A stretch of DNA of 64,000 bases from Mycolicibacterium sp. P9-64 (GCF_008329605.1 NZ_NPKO01000002.1:310001-374000), one strand, 5' to 3'. Shown: positions 50,888-59,705, counted from the stretch's first letter. Notes: generated by a model from the sequence alone, not told the origin. Translations and numbers: made by a program.

Positions 50888-52807
50888 CTACTTGCGGATG
50901 GCCAGCACGAACGGTCCGATGTCGGATACGTCCCAGCGGGGGTCGTCGAACAGGGCTGCGTCCAGCGCCACCTGGTAGCGGCGCACGTTGGGTTGGTTCG
51001 GGTAGACGTCGGTGGCCAGTCGCAGCGTGTAGGTGTCGTTGGCACCGTGGCGCATCAGGAAGACCGTCGGCGGCTGCCACCGCAACTCGTCGAGCGACGC
51101 GATGAGCTGGTCGGGCCCGCTGAGGGTGGCCCAGCTCTCGATCGCGGCGGAGCGCTCCTTGAACTGGGCGAGCGGGTTGGCGTAGTGCGAGGTCAGCCCC
51201 TGGAAGCCGTAGTAGGGGAGATAGGAGAGGAAGCTGTAGTCGGCGGTCAGGACGACGGTCTGGTTGCGTGGCCGTCCGGTGACGTCGGCGATCTTGGCGT
51301 CGATCTCTGCGTAGTACTTCTCGGCGCCTGGCGGCCTGCGATCGGCGCGCTGGCCGTAGCCGTCGGTGTCGGTGTAGGCGACCGCGATGTCGGGGCGCAG
51401 GACGTCGGGGATGTCCTGGCTGAAGGTGACCGCACCGATGCCGCCGACGACGGCGGCGGCCGCGACGATGCGCTTGCCGGTGAGCTCGCCCCTGCGGGCC
51501 GCGAGGGCCCGCGCCGTTTCGATGAACCCGAACGTGCCCGCTGCGGTCAACAGCACCGTCAGGGTGGGCTGCAGGCGGAACGACAACAACGTGGTACCAG
51601 CCAGCGTGGTCACCATCGAAAGCAGCGACCAGGCGTAGACCGCAAGCACGGCGACGGTCAGCGCCCCTGCGCGGGTGGAGGTGCGGGCACACACCACCAG
51701 CCACACCGTGCCGAGAAGGCACAGCAGGCCGAGCAGCGTGAAGCGCAGCATGGGGAACTCCAGCGATGCGCCTGCCGCGGGGAGGTAGTGCTGGGCCGTG
51801 CCGGAGTCGGCTGCCGAGCCGGTGAGCCTGGCCAGCAGCCACGGGCCAAGGCCGATCAGCCACATGGCCGCCGAGATCGCCGCGATGACGGCCAACCTCA
51901 GCAGCGGCTCGATGCTGCGGCGTGCGGCGGCGAGCGAGAACGCCATGATCGCCAGCGTGAACGCGGCATAGCCGAGCAACAGTGAGTAGAACAGTGCGGC
52001 GACGCCGAGGAACAGGCCGGTGGCGATGACGGCCGCCCAGCCGCCGTGCCGCGTCGTGCCTCCGTCTTCCTTGCTCCTCGCGTCCGCACCGTCTTCTTTG
52101 CTCCTCGCGTGCGCACGAAGCCCCGACCACGCCAGCACGAACATCGGAGGCAGCAGCACGGTGATGATGGCCGCGTAGGGCTCCGTCGATGCGTAGGCCA
52201 GTGTGGCGGCGACGGTGGCGGTAGTGACCGCGAGCGCTACGTCGAAGCGAATCATGGCCGCCCACAACACCAGTGCGATCACGGCCGCCGCGGTGATGGA
52301 GATGATCGACCAGGGCTTGAACATTTCCCAGGCGGGAATGCCCGTCAAGTCGGCCAGCCGTCCACCGAGCCAGAACCAGCCAGGCGGGTAGTACGGCGGT
52401 AGCCCGATGTAGGTCATGTCGTGTGGGACGGCCGTGTCGGTGAGTCGGGTCAGGTACTCCGTGCGGAACTGTTGGTCGACGGAGATGCCGAACAGGTACA
52501 GCTTGGTGGCGCCGAGTGGCATGGCGAGGGTGACGACCGAGAACGCCGAAAGGAACACCACTGCGGCGCTCTTGGCGATCCACGCACGGCCTCTGCGCCA
52601 AACCCACCCGGCAGCGAACAGACCTGCGAGGCAGGCGAACTGGCCGACGGTGGTCAGCGCGTGCAGCTGGTTGCTCGAGTTGAACGCAGGCCACTCGACG
52701 CGCGAGATCGCGTCGAGGCCGACGGCGGCGACGAGCGTTGCCACCGCCACGGCCGCCACCATCTGGCCGACGACCCGCGCGGGGGTGGCCAGCGCGCCTC
52801 CGAGCAT
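50888..52807 (-). CDS. aftA: Arabinofuranosyltransferase AftA
   Basis: Adds the first arabinofuranose residue to galactan, priming it for EmbA/EmbB. The 639-residue GT-C membrane protein has an N-terminal helix, [20 protein letters not shown], the conserved loop [18 protein letters not shown] (catalytic Asp region), a run of helices and a C-terminal soluble domain with [17 protein letters not shown] and [15 protein letters not shown]. Orthologue of Rv3792. Its ATG overlaps the dprE2 TGA (TGATG). Residues about 231-249 (ARSKEDGAD twice) come from a 27-bp tandem repeat that is absent from the M. tuberculosis protein as I recall it. Confidence 0.93.
   Translation of the reverse strand: MLGGALATPARVVGQMVAAVAVATLVAAVGLDAISRVEWPAFNSSNQLHALTTVGQFACLAGLFAAGWVWRRGRAWIAKSAAVVFLSAFSVVTLAMPLGATKLYLFGISVDQQFRTEYLTRLTDTAVPHDMTYIGLPPYYPPGWFWLGGRLADLTGIPAWEMFKPWSIISITAAAVIALVLWAAMIRFDVALAVTTATVAATLAYASTEPYAAIITVLLPPMFVLAWSGLRAHARSKEDGADARSKEDGGTTRHGGWAAVIATGLFLGVAALFYSLLLGYAAFTLAIMAFSLAAARRSIEPLLRLAVIAAISAAMWLIGLGPWLLARLTGSAADSGTAQHYLPAAGASLEFPMLRFTLLGLLCLLGTVWLVVCARTSTRAGALTVAVLAVYAWSLLSMVTTLAGTTLLSFRLQPTLTVLLTAAGTFGFIETARALAARRGELTGKRIVAAAAVVGGIGAVTFSQDIPDVLRPDIAVAYTDTDGYGQRADRRPPGAEKYYAEIDAKIADVTGRPRNQTVVLTADYSFLSYLPYYGFQGLTSHYANPLAQFKERSAAIESWATLSGPDQLIASLDELRWQPPTVFLMRHGANDTYTLRLATDVYPNQPNVRRYQVALDAALFDDPRWDVSDIGPFVLAIRK
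52062..52115 (-). repeat. 27-bp tandem repeat inside aftA
   Basis: Two adjacent 27-bp units (52062-52088 and 52089-52115) match at 25 of 27 positions. Each encodes nine residues containing ARSKEDG, in a cytosolic loop between two membrane helices. The unit contains CGCGAGGAGCAA(A/G)GAAGAC, similar to the CGCGAAGAGCAGAGGGCA of the pheA junction. Confidence 0.85.
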
Positions 52808-53586
52808 CAGATGGGGAGCTTGCGGAAGATCGGTCGCGGGATGTGCCGCATCACGGCCATCAGGTAGCGCACCGGTCCCGGCGCCCAGACCAGGTCCTTG
52901 CCCTTGGCGGCGGAGGCGACGGCCAGCGCGGCGACGTCCTCCTTGTTCACCGTGAAGGGGGCCTCCTTGGCGCCGGTGGCCTTCCAATGCTCGAGGGTCG
53001 TGGTGGTTCGCACCTGGCCGGGCCGGATCACCAGCACGTGAACGCCGAACTCGCGCAATGCCTCTCCGAGGCCGAGGTAGAACCCGTCGAGCCCGGCCTT
53101 GGTGGAGCCGTACACGAAGTTGGAACGACGCACCCGCTCGCCCGCCACCGACGACATCGCGATGATCTGCCCGAAGCCCTGTGCCCGCATCTTCTCGCCG
53201 ACCAGCACGCCGACCGAGACGGCAGCGGTGTAGTTGACCTGTGCGACGAGGACCGCCTTGGCCTGGTTCTGCCACAGCTCCTCGGCGTCACCGAGCAACC
53301 CGAATGCGACGATGGCGACGTCCACGTCGCCGTTGGCCCATGCGGATTCGATGAGGGCGGGGTGGCTCTTGGTGTCGACGGCGTCGAAGTCCAGAAACTC
53401 CACCGACTTGGCGCCCGCCGCCTCCAGCTGCGCGATGGCGGCGTCGCGACGAGGTGCGTTGGGCAGGTCGGCGAGGATCACTCGGGCGTTGGCGTTGCGG
53501 AGGTACTGCTCGCAGATGGCCAGGCCGATCTCCGAGGTGCCGCCAAGAAGCAGGATGGTCTGCGGGTTTCCGGTGGCGTCGATCAT
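52807..53586 (-). CDS. dprE2: Decaprenylphosphoryl-2-keto-ribose reductase DprE2
   Basis: Reduces the keto intermediate made by DprE1 to decaprenylphosphoryl-arabinose, using NADH. The 259-residue short-chain dehydrogenase has the nucleotide motif [12 protein letters not shown], the [13 protein letters not shown] block, catalytic Ser in [22 protein letters not shown] with Tyr and Lys in YGSTK, and the C-terminus RPIFRKLPI. Orthologue of Rv3791, a few residues longer because of [12 protein letters not shown]. It lies 19 bp after dprE1 and overlaps the aftA start. Confidence 0.95.
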   Translation of the reverse strand: MIDATGNPQTILLLGGTSEIGLAICEQYLRNANARVILADLPNAPRRDAAIAQLEAAGAKSVEFLDFDAVDTKSHPALIESAWANGDVDVAIVAFGLLGDAEELWQNQAKAVLVAQVNYTAAVSVGVLVGEKMRAQGFGQIIAMSSVAGERVRRSNFVYGSTKAGLDGFYLGLGEALREFGVHVLVIRPGQVRTTTTLEHWKATGAKEAPFTVNKEDVAALAVASAAKGKDLVWAPGPVRYLMAVMRHIPRPIFRKLPI

Positions 53587-53605
53587 GTGTGGGGTTGAGC
53601 CCTTT

Positions 53606-55030
53606 CTAGAGCAATTCGAGGCGGCGGGCCATGTCGGAGGCGAACACGCCGTGTGGATCCGCCTTGCGACGCACCGCAATCCATTCGTCGATGCGTGGGT
53701 ACATCTCGTGGAACTTCTCGGCGCTGACCCTGGAGTCCTTGGCGGTGTAGACGCGTCCGCCGAACTCCATGGCGCGGTCGTCGAGTTCGTTGAGGAACTC
53801 GTTGACGCCTGGTTTGTTTGGGAAGTCCATCGCCACGTTCCAGCCGGCCATCGGAAAGCTCAGCGGCGCACGGTTGCCGGGGCCGAACAGCTTGAATACG
53901 TTCAGGGCCGAGTAGTGGCCGCTGGCCTGGATCCACCGGATGATCGCCTTGAACTCGTCGAGCGCGTCCGGCGGTACCAGGAACTGATGCTGCGCGAAAC
54001 CCGCTGGGCCATAGGCATATTGCCACCCGCTGATCAGATCCAGCATGTGGTAGAACTTCGAAAGGTTCTGAATCTTGCCGGTGTACGTGCCGCCCATGCG
54101 GTAATACGTCTCGCCGATCGCCATGAACGACAGCTTGTTCATTGCGCTGATCGGAAACAGGTTCGGCACCGTCAACAGTTGCGGGGCGTCGAATTTCAGC
54201 GGGTTCTTTGCCAGTTTGGCGGGCAATTGATCCAGCGTCGCCAGACTGCCGCGGCTGATCGATGCGCGCCCCAGTTTCGGTGCGGGGCTGATCAGGTCGA
54301 ACCAGGCGCTGGAGTAGGTGTAGTTGTCCTCGCTGCCGTCCTGGTGGACGGCGATCGTCTCGTCCAGGTCCGCGGTGCTGACACCGTCGGCGATGAAGTA
54401 CGCCGTCTCGGTGCGTGTCATCGCGATGCGGGCGCGAACGACGATGCCGGTCAAGCCGTTTCCACCGATGGTGGCCCAGAACAGCGCTCCATCTTCGTCG
54501 TCCGGCCCCCCCGATGGGGTGAGGGTGCGCACCTCACCGTCGGCCATCAGAAGGTCCATCGACAGCACGTGATTGCCGAAGCTGCCAGCGCTGTGATGGT
54601 TCTTGCCGTGGATGTCGGAGCCGATGGCGCCGCCGACGGTGACCTGCCGGGTGCCCGGCAGCACCGGCACCCACAGCCCGAAGGGCAGCGCGGCCTTCAT
54701 CAGCTGGTCCAGGCTGACCCCGGCGTCCACGTCGGCGACCGCGGTGTCACCAGAAATGGAGTGGATGGAGTTCAAGGGCGTCATGTCGACGACGATGCCG
54801 CCGCCGTTGCAGGAGTGGTCGCCGTAGGAGCGGCCGAGGCCGCGTGCCACGATGCCGCGGCGCAGGTATGACGGGCTGCTCGCGCCGGCGTCGGCCACCC
54901 GGCGCACGGCTGCCGCGATCATCTCGACATCGGGTGTGGACAGCACGTGCGCCACGGTGGGCGACGTACGGCCGAACCCGGTGAGGGCACGCGGTACGAG
55001 GGGGAGGTCGGCCTCAGGCTGGGTAGACAT
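53606..55030 (-). CDS. dprE1: Decaprenylphosphoryl-ribose 2-oxidase DprE1
   Basis: The FAD-dependent oxidase that starts epimerisation of decaprenylphosphoryl-ribose to arabinose; an essential drug target. The 474-residue protein has the FAD-binding region [16 protein letters not shown], the [16 protein letters not shown] block and the C-terminal substrate domain ([20 protein letters not shown]...[18 protein letters not shown]). The residue matching M. tuberculosis Cys387, which is covalently hit by benzothiazinones, is Ala400 (WNVAMDF, codon GCG). Orthologue of Rv3790. ATG 55030 is used; an in-frame earlier start would add 13 residues. Confidence 0.95.
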   Translation of the reverse strand: MSTQPEADLPLVPRALTGFGRTSPTVAHVLSTPDVEMIAAAVRRVADAGASSPSYLRRGIVARGLGRSYGDHSCNGGGIVVDMTPLNSIHSISGDTAVADVDAGVSLDQLMKAALPFGLWVPVLPGTRQVTVGGAIGSDIHGKNHHSAGSFGNHVLSMDLLMADGEVRTLTPSGGPDDEDGALFWATIGGNGLTGIVVRARIAMTRTETAYFIADGVSTADLDETIAVHQDGSEDNYTYSSAWFDLISPAPKLGRASISRGSLATLDQLPAKLAKNPLKFDAPQLLTVPNLFPISAMNKLSFMAIGETYYRMGGTYTGKIQNLSKFYHMLDLISGWQYAYGPAGFAQHQFLVPPDALDEFKAIIRWIQASGHYSALNVFKLFGPGNRAPLSFPMAGWNVAMDFPNKPGVNEFLNELDDRAMEFGGRVYTAKDSRVSAEKFHEMYPRIDEWIAVRRKADPHGVFASDMARRLELL

Positions 55031-55069
55031 ATCAGTCAGAGAGGTTACCGGTCGGTTCAGTAGACCCAA

Positions 55070-55480
55070 TTACTTCAACCTAAAGATCACCGCACGCTGC
55101 ACGACGAAGTTGATCACCGTGGCCGTGCTCTGGGCGATGACGAAGGCGACGGGCACACGCCACGGCTTGTCATCCCACAGCGTGTAGAAGAGGTAGTTGA
55201 TGCCGACCTGAACGAGGTAGGTGAGGCCGTAGAGCGCGCAGACCGCGATGAAGCGGGCCCTGCTCGGGGGCGCCTGGAACGTCCATCGTCGGTTGATCAG
55301 ATAGGCCGTGGTCGTGCCTGCGATGAAGCTCAAGGTCTTGGCGACGTTGACCTGCAGGCCCAGGTGCAGGAACAGCACGTACAGGCCGAAGTCGACGATC
55401 GCGGACAGGCCGCCGGTGACGAGGAACCGCCACACCTGAGTGGTCAGGCTCAGATCTGGCGACATCGGGGGCTCGGCCAC
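55070..55480 (-). CDS. GtrA-family membrane protein (Rv3789-like)
   Basis: A 136-residue four-helix membrane protein of the GtrA family, orthologue of Rv3789. Helices lie at about 16-36, 43-62, 76-97 and 105-130; the INRRWTF signature ends helix 2. Rv3789 was proposed to flip or help deliver decaprenylphosphoryl-arabinose, or to act as an anchor for the arabinosyltransferases; the matter is unsettled. It lies 39 bp upstream of dprE1 and should be co-transcribed. GTG 55480 is taken; ATG 55465 is possible. The preceding GAF-ANTAR gene ends nine bases before it. Confidence 0.85.
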   Translation of the reverse strand: MAEPPMSPDLSLTTQVWRFLVTGGLSAIVDFGLYVLFLHLGLQVNVAKTLSFIAGTTTAYLINRRWTFQAPPSRARFIAVCALYGLTYLVQVGINYLFYTLWDDKPWRVPVAFVIAQSTATVINFVVQRAVIFRLK

Positions 55481-55489
55481 CCGGGCAGC

Positions 55490-56218
55490 TTACGGGCCGA
55501 GGCTGGTGGGGAGCGCGCTGCTGGGGTTCTCGATGATCGTTCGCGCGGTGTCGCTGAGGTGCCGGTTGTTGCTCCTGGCCATCTTCCGCAAGCGGACGAA
55601 CGCCTGGTCCATGTCGAGTCCGAGCCGCTCGGCCAGCACGCCCTTGGCCTGCTCGATCAGGACCCGGCTGTTCAGTGCGGTCTGCAGTTGGCTATTCACC
55701 AGTGCGCCGCGGGTCAACACCCGCTGGTGCAGGATGCCGATCGTTGCCACGTCGGCGAGCGCTTGGCCGACCAGCAGGTCGGAGTCGGTCATCATCCCCG
55801 CCGTCCTCCGGAACAGGTTCAGGGCGCCGATTCGCTCGCTACGCAGCCGCAGCGGGATCGCAGTCACCGACAAGAAGCCCTCGGCGCCGGCGCGGGGGCC
55901 GAACTCGGGCCAGCGGGTATCGGCACTCAGATCGTCGACGAGTACCTGTTGACCAGTTCGGTACGCCTGCAGGCACGGTCCGGCGTCGGACTGGAGTTGC
56001 AGCAGCTCGAGGATCCGGGCTTGCTCGCTGGTGGAGGCAAGCATCTGCAGTCCGCCGCGCAGATCGGCGAGCAGCAGTCCCGCGGAGTCGACGTCGAGCA
56101 GCGACACGCAATCCTCGACGAGCTCCTGCGCGAACTCGACCACGTCGTAGTCGTCGACCAGGGTGTCTGCCAGCGCCACGAAGGCATGTACCAGGGCGCC
56201 TTCACGTCCGTCCATCAC
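55490..56218 (-). CDS. GAF-ANTAR RNA-binding regulator
   Basis: A 242-residue two-domain protein: a GAF sensor domain (about 20-160, with LLDVDSAGLLLADLRGGLQMLASTSE and SDAGPCLQAY) and a C-terminal ANTAR domain (about 175-230, LNSRVLIEQAKGVLAERLGLDMDQAFVRLRKMARSNN). ANTAR proteins bind paired stem-loops in mRNA and act as antiterminators. The ligand of the GAF domain is unknown. It lies immediately upstream of the gtrA-dprE1-dprE2-aftA-emb series on the same strand, nine bases before gtrA, so it may be transcribed with arabinan genes. An in-frame second ATG follows the first directly. Confidence 0.85.
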   Translation of the reverse strand: MMDGREGALVHAFVALADTLVDDYDVVEFAQELVEDCVSLLDVDSAGLLLADLRGGLQMLASTSEQARILELLQLQSDAGPCLQAYRTGQQVLVDDLSADTRWPEFGPRAGAEGFLSVTAIPLRLRSERIGALNLFRRTAGMMTDSDLLVGQALADVATIGILHQRVLTRGALVNSQLQTALNSRVLIEQAKGVLAERLGLDMDQAFVRLRKMARSNNRHLSDTARTIIENPSSALPTSLGP

Positions 56219-56261
56219 GATCTCCTCGTCATCATCATCGTCGTCAATCCGTCAGTCCCGG

Positions 56262-56969
56262 TCAACGCTGGTCGTCGGGGTCGAAGCGAAGGCGCCGCTC
56301 GATCACGTCTCTGGCCACGTCGATCAGCGGCCTGTCGTTGGCGAAGGCGTAGGCGCGCAGCCGCAGGTACGCGATGCGTGGCGGCACCGAGAGCTGTGCG
56401 AGCACCATGCCCGTGGCCTGGTGGATCTCGCTGGACGACGGTGACGGAGTCCACCACGCGTCGGTTGTGTGGGTGCTGAAGTCGGAAGGCGGCGGCCGGG
56501 ACATCAGCACGATCGTGACGATGTCGGCGACGGCCTGCATCGCCGTCAGCTCGTCGGGTTCGACGTACCCCGGCGCGATGCGATAGAGATCGAGAACGCC
56601 GATCGCGATGGCCCCGATCTGCAGAGGGAACGCGAACATGGATCCCTGCGCGTCGAGACCGAGGGCCGTGGTGAATCCCGGCCACCGATCGAACTGCGCG
56701 GATAGATCGCCAATCAGCACGGGGCCCCCGCGTTCGGCGGCGTCGACGGCAGGGCCCTCGCCTGCCACCGCCTGATGCGCTTCGATGCGGGCGGCGGTCT
56801 CGTCGGTGGCGCCCAACGGCTCCCACGTCGACGACGAGTCGCCGATGGTGAGCGCTGCCCGGTCGACGGGCAAGACCTTCACGCAGGAGGAGCACAGCTC
56901 GCCCGGGCCAAGTGCACCATCGGGGTACTCGGCCAGTGCTGCCATGAACCGCTGCGCGGTCGACGTCAC
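56262..56969 (-). CDS. Second GAF-ANTAR regulator
   Basis: A 235-residue protein with a GAF domain (about 10-150, LPVDRAALTIGDSSSTWEPLGATDE, VAGEGPAVDAAERG) and a C-terminal ANTAR domain (about 175-228, SEIHQATGMVLAQLSVPPRIAYLRLRAYAFANDRPLIDVARDVIE). It is a paralogue of the next gene, 43 bp downstream on the same strand. GTG 56969 is preferred since GAGTGGAG lies upstream; a longer frame begins at 57074 but its extra residues look random. The start is divergent from the TmpA-like gene. Confidence 0.8.
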   Translation of the reverse strand: MTSTAQRFMAALAEYPDGALGPGELCSSCVKVLPVDRAALTIGDSSSTWEPLGATDETAARIEAHQAVAGEGPAVDAAERGGPVLIGDLSAQFDRWPGFTTALGLDAQGSMFAFPLQIGAIAIGVLDLYRIAPGYVEPDELTAMQAVADIVTIVLMSRPPPSDFSTHTTDAWWTPSPSSSEIHQATGMVLAQLSVPPRIAYLRLRAYAFANDRPLIDVARDVIERRLRFDPDDQR

Positions 56970-57106
56970 GGAACTCCACTCGCCTCGGTCGGGCACGACG
57001 CGGGCGGGGCCGAGGCGAGGTGCCTGCTCAGTATCGCATCGGTGCCGCGTCGGGAGACGGGATCGCGATTTCACCCACGTGTCACCTGAACGTCAACATG
57101 TACAGT

Positions 57107-57112
57107 TATGTT
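57107..57112 (+). promoter_or_regulatory. -10 box of the tmpA-like gene
   Basis: TATGTT fits a -10 element; the GntR-site palindrome begins four bases later, so repressor binding there would cover the transcription start. Confidence 0.4.
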
Positions 57113-57115
57113 CCA

Positions 57116-57131
57116 TCTTGGCTATACAAGT
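57116..57131. promoter_or_regulatory. Palindrome, putative GntR operator (site 1)
   Basis: TCTTGGCTATACAAGT: CTTG and CAAG arms with a six-base spacer, lying between the -10 box and the ribosome-binding site (GGAGG) of the tmpA-like gene. The same arms and spacing recur upstream of the transporter operon. The adjacent HutC-type GntR regulator is the likely ligand. Confidence 0.6.
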
Positions 57132-57140
57132 GGAGGACCG

Positions 57141-58208
57141 ATGAAGCTCGAAGCGCCCGCGATCTGGCTGCGTGACAACTGTTCGTGCGCCGAATGCAGG
57201 CACCCCGGGAACGGGCAGAAGCTGTTGAACATCGCCGATCTGGCCGAGGGCATCCGCGTCGAGGACGTGCGCGAGGACGACGGGATGGTGCACGTACGGT
57301 TTGCGCCCGACGGCCACGCTGCGGTGTTCGACGGGGGCTGGCTTCGGAGCTGGCTGTCCGACGCCGGACGGGCGCCTGCGGACCCTCGGACCGACGACGC
57401 GAAGCGCCTTTGGAACGCCAGCACTCTCCGCGCGATACCCAAGGCGGATTGGGCTGATTACCAACGTGATCCGGCAGCGAAGGCCGACGCATTGGAGGCG
57501 GTACTGCAGACCGGACTCGTCGTCCTTCGTGGCGTCGAGACCACCGCGCGGCGGGTCTTGGACGTCGCGGCCACCTTCGGTTTCGTGCGCGACACCAACT
57601 ACGGCGCGTTGTTCGACGTCAGGATCGAGGCCAATCCGGTGAACCTCGCGTTCACGGATCTGCCCATCACGCCCCATACCGACAACCCGTACCGCGACCC
57701 GGTGCCGACGCTGCAAATCCTGCACTGTCTGAGCAATGCGACCCAGGGCGGGGATTCCGGCTTCGTCGACGGGTTCGCGGCTGCCCATGTGCTGCGCGAC
57801 GAGAACCCGGATGCGTTCGACGTGCTCAGCCGAACCGCGGTGACCTACAAGTTCGCCTCCGCCGACGCCGAACTCAGCGCCACCCGCCCGATGATCGGTC
57901 TCGACCCGTACGGCCGAGTGCGCGAGATTCGCTTCAACAGCAGGTCCATGCAACCGGTTCGGCTGCGGCCAGCGGACTCCGAGCGCTTCTACGACGCGTA
58001 CCGCGCCTTCGCCGAGGTGCTCAACCGCCCAGCGCAACAGACCGTGATGCGTATGCAGCCAGGGGACTGCGTGATCTTCGACAACACGCGGCTTCTGCAC
58101 GCGCGCACCGGATTCGACGGCGAGGTAGGCGAGCGCCACCTGCAGGGCTGCTACGCCGACATGGACGGGCTCGAGAGCACGCTTGCGGTTCTGCGGAGGG
58201 CAGGATGA
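57141..58208 (+). CDS. TmpA-like 2-oxoglutarate/Fe(II) oxygenase (GBBH family)
   Basis: A 355-residue oxygenase of the gamma-butyrobetaine hydroxylase type. The N-terminal zinc-binding domain has C14-x-C16-x2-C19; the TauD/TfdA catalytic domain has the iron triad His179-x-Asp181 (TPHTDNPYRDP) and His320 (LLHARTGFDG), with nearby arginines for 2-oxoglutarate. Enzymes of this family hydroxylate trimethylammonium compounds. Because it is coupled to a PhnZ/TmpB-like gene, the likely reaction is C1-hydroxylation of trimethyl-2-aminoethylphosphonate or a similar phosphonate, as in the described TmpA-TmpB pathway; a carnitine-type reaction is the alternative. ATG 57141 has GTGGAGG upstream. The stop overlaps the next start (ATGA). 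Confidence 0.7.
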   Translation: MKLEAPAIWLRDNCSCAECRHPGNGQKLLNIADLAEGIRVEDVREDDGMVHVRFAPDGHAAVFDGGWLRSWLSDAGRAPADPRTDDAKRLWNASTLRAIPKADWADYQRDPAAKADALEAVLQTGLVVLRGVETTARRVLDVAATFGFVRDTNYGALFDVRIEANPVNLAFTDLPITPHTDNPYRDPVPTLQILHCLSNATQGGDSGFVDGFAAAHVLRDENPDAFDVLSRTAVTYKFASADAELSATRPMIGLDPYGRVREIRFNSRSMQPVRLRPADSERFYDAYRAFAEVLNRPAQQTVMRMQPGDCVIFDNTRLLHARTGFDGEVGERHLQGCYADMDGLESTLAVLRRAG

Positions 58209-58756
58209 GTGAGTTGATCTCGACCATGCGCGACATGTTCGAGGGCGAGGGGCTTCGCGACTATCTGGGCGAGGACGTCACCATGGCCCAGCACATGTTG
58301 CAGGCTGCCGGGTTGGCGCGTGCCGCGGGCGCAGCCGATCACCTCGTGGTCGCGGCGCTGGTGCACGACATCGGCCACTTCACCGGTGTGATCTCCGGCC
58401 GAGAACTCATGGCGGGCAGGGAGAATCATCACGACGACGCCGGTGCCGAGTGGCTGGGTCGCTGGTTCGGGCCAGAGGTGACCGAGCCGGTGCGCCTGCA
58501 CGTCGCCGCCAAGCGGTATCTGTGTGCGGTGGATCCTGCGTACATCGCCGAGCTGTCCGAGGCGTCGGTGTACACGCTGACGTTGCAAGGCGGCCCGATG
58601 ACCGATGCCGAGACCAAGGCGTTCGAGGGATCGCCGTACTGCTCCGATGCGGTCGCACTGCGCCGGTGGGACGACATGGCCAAGGATGCCAACGCATCCA
58701 CGCCTGCGTTCGACGACTTCGCCGCGGCGGTCAGTGCGGTCGCGGTGACTGCTTGA
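58205..58756 (+). CDS. TmpB/PhnZ-like HD-domain di-iron oxygenase
   Basis: A 183-residue HD-domain protein. The spacing of likely metal and substrate residues fits the mixed-valent di-iron oxygenase PhnZ: Tyr20 and Glu23 before T26-x3-H30, then H54-D55, H58, H76, H99, K103 and D156. PhnZ and TmpB oxidatively cleave the C-P bond of 1-hydroxy-aminoalkylphosphonates, releasing phosphate. Here the product with a TmpA-type partner would be glycine betaine or a related carboxylate plus phosphate. It is translationally coupled to the upstream oxygenase gene. Its last 26 bp overlap the convergent gntR gene. A plain HD phosphohydrolase is the alternative, but the extra Tyr/Glu/Lys set argues against it. 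Confidence 0.7.
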   Translation: MSELISTMRDMFEGEGLRDYLGEDVTMAQHMLQAAGLARAAGAADHLVVAALVHDIGHFTGVISGRELMAGRENHHDDAGAEWLGRWFGPEVTEPVRLHVAAKRYLCAVDPAYIAELSEASVYTLTLQGGPMTDAETKAFEGSPYCSDAVALRRWDDMAKDANASTPAFDDFAAAVSAVAVTA

Positions 58757-59492
58757 CCAGATTGCTGACGTCGCGGGAGTTGCGCACCGTGAACGCGACG
58801 GCGTCGCCGCGGTAGCGGTCGTCGGACCATTCGATCGGCGCGCCACTCGGGTCCGTGGTGCGCCTGCGCTCGCGCAGTAACGGCGTTCGCGGTCGCACGT
58901 CGAGCAAGCGCGAGTCGGCGGCCGTCGCAGGGATGGAATCGATGGTGTGCACGGCGGCGTGCAGCACCACGCCAAGCTCGTCGAGCCGGTCGGTGATCGA
59001 TTCGGTGTCCAGCTGGATTCCCGGAAGCACCGCGCCGACGCGTTCGATGTAGGCGGTGCGTTCGATCATCACCGGCTCGCCGTTGAGCAGCCGAACCCTG
59101 GTCAGGTGGTAGACCTTGGCGCCGTCGGCGAGTTCGAGTTGCTCGCGTTCATCGTTGGTGGCGGTGCGCAACTCGAGCGCGACCGTTCGGCTGGTGGGAA
59201 TCTCGCCTGCCGCGCGGGCCCATCGAGAGAAACTCGTCAACTCCACGAAGCTCTGCAACCGGGGCGTCGCAAGCACGGTGCGGCGGGCTCCGCGTCGCGA
59301 CGAGACCACGCCGTCGGCACGCAGTTGCGCGAACGCCTGCCGGATCGTCCCCCGCGACACGTCGTAGTGGGCGGCCAGTTCGCTCTCCGATGGCAGCGGA
59401 GCCCCGTCCCCGTACGCCTCCGCGGAGATCTGCTCGACGAGGTCGGCGGCGATTTGGCGATACCGTGCGGCCGGCTCGGTTGACTGGCTCAC
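58731..59492 (-). CDS. GntR/HutC-family transcriptional regulator
   Basis: A 253-residue repressor with an N-terminal winged helix (about 10-75, LPSESELAAHYDVSRGTIRQAFAQLRADG) and a C-terminal UTRA ligand-binding domain (about 90-245, RVRLLNGEPVMIERTAYIERV). This is the class of PhnF, which senses phosphonates in mycobacteria. It lies between the oxygenase pair (convergent, overlapping by 26 bp) and the transporter operon (divergent, 213 bp), and should repress both through the shared CTTG-N6-CAAG sites. GTG 59492 is chosen because homologous sequence begins there. Confidence 0.8.
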   Translation of the reverse strand: MSQSTEPAARYRQIAADLVEQISAEAYGDGAPLPSESELAAHYDVSRGTIRQAFAQLRADGVVSSRRGARRTVLATPRLQSFVELTSFSRWARAAGEIPTSRTVALELRTATNDEREQLELADGAKVYHLTRVRLLNGEPVMIERTAYIERVGAVLPGIQLDTESITDRLDELGVVLHAAVHTIDSIPATAADSRLLDVRPRTPLLRERRRTTDPSGAPIEWSDDRYRGDAVAFTVRNSRDVSNLVKQSPRPH

Positions 59493-59634
59493 GCGCTCAG
59501 CGTACCAACGCGCAAACCGGCGACTCGGTAACACTTTGCCACGACTGGAGATTGGCGAAAAGCGGCTCTACTGTTCCGGGTTTCAGCGCAAATACGTAAT
59601 GCCGATTTAGCCTCCAGTACACCTAGCTCGGGCT

Positions 59635-59640
59635 TACTAT
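59635..59640 (+). promoter_or_regulatory. -10 box of the transporter operon
   Basis: TACTAT matches a strong -10 element, six bases before the palindrome at 59647 and 65 bp before the first transporter gene's start codon. Confidence 0.5.
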
Positions 59641-59646
59641 TCCCCG

Positions 59647-59662
59647 ACTTGTCCAGCCAAGT
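59647..59662. promoter_or_regulatory. Palindrome, putative GntR operator (site 2)
   Basis: ACTTGTCCAGCCAAGT: a perfect five-base inverted repeat with a six-base spacer, the same layout as site 1 before the tmpA-like gene, again just after the -10 box. It overlaps a second palindrome, TGTCCA-N7-TGGACA (59650-59668), and a GTTGGACA direct repeat (59661 and 59675), so more than one protein or a dimer array may bind. Confidence 0.6.
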
Positions 59663-59705
59663 TGGACATCCCACGTTGGACACCGCCGAGCAACAAGGAG
59701 ACGTC

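Noticed and set aside
57141..58756. Insertion sequence or phage origin of the phosphonate cassette
   Set aside because: No transposase, terminal repeats, integrase or attachment-site duplication is visible at either side.
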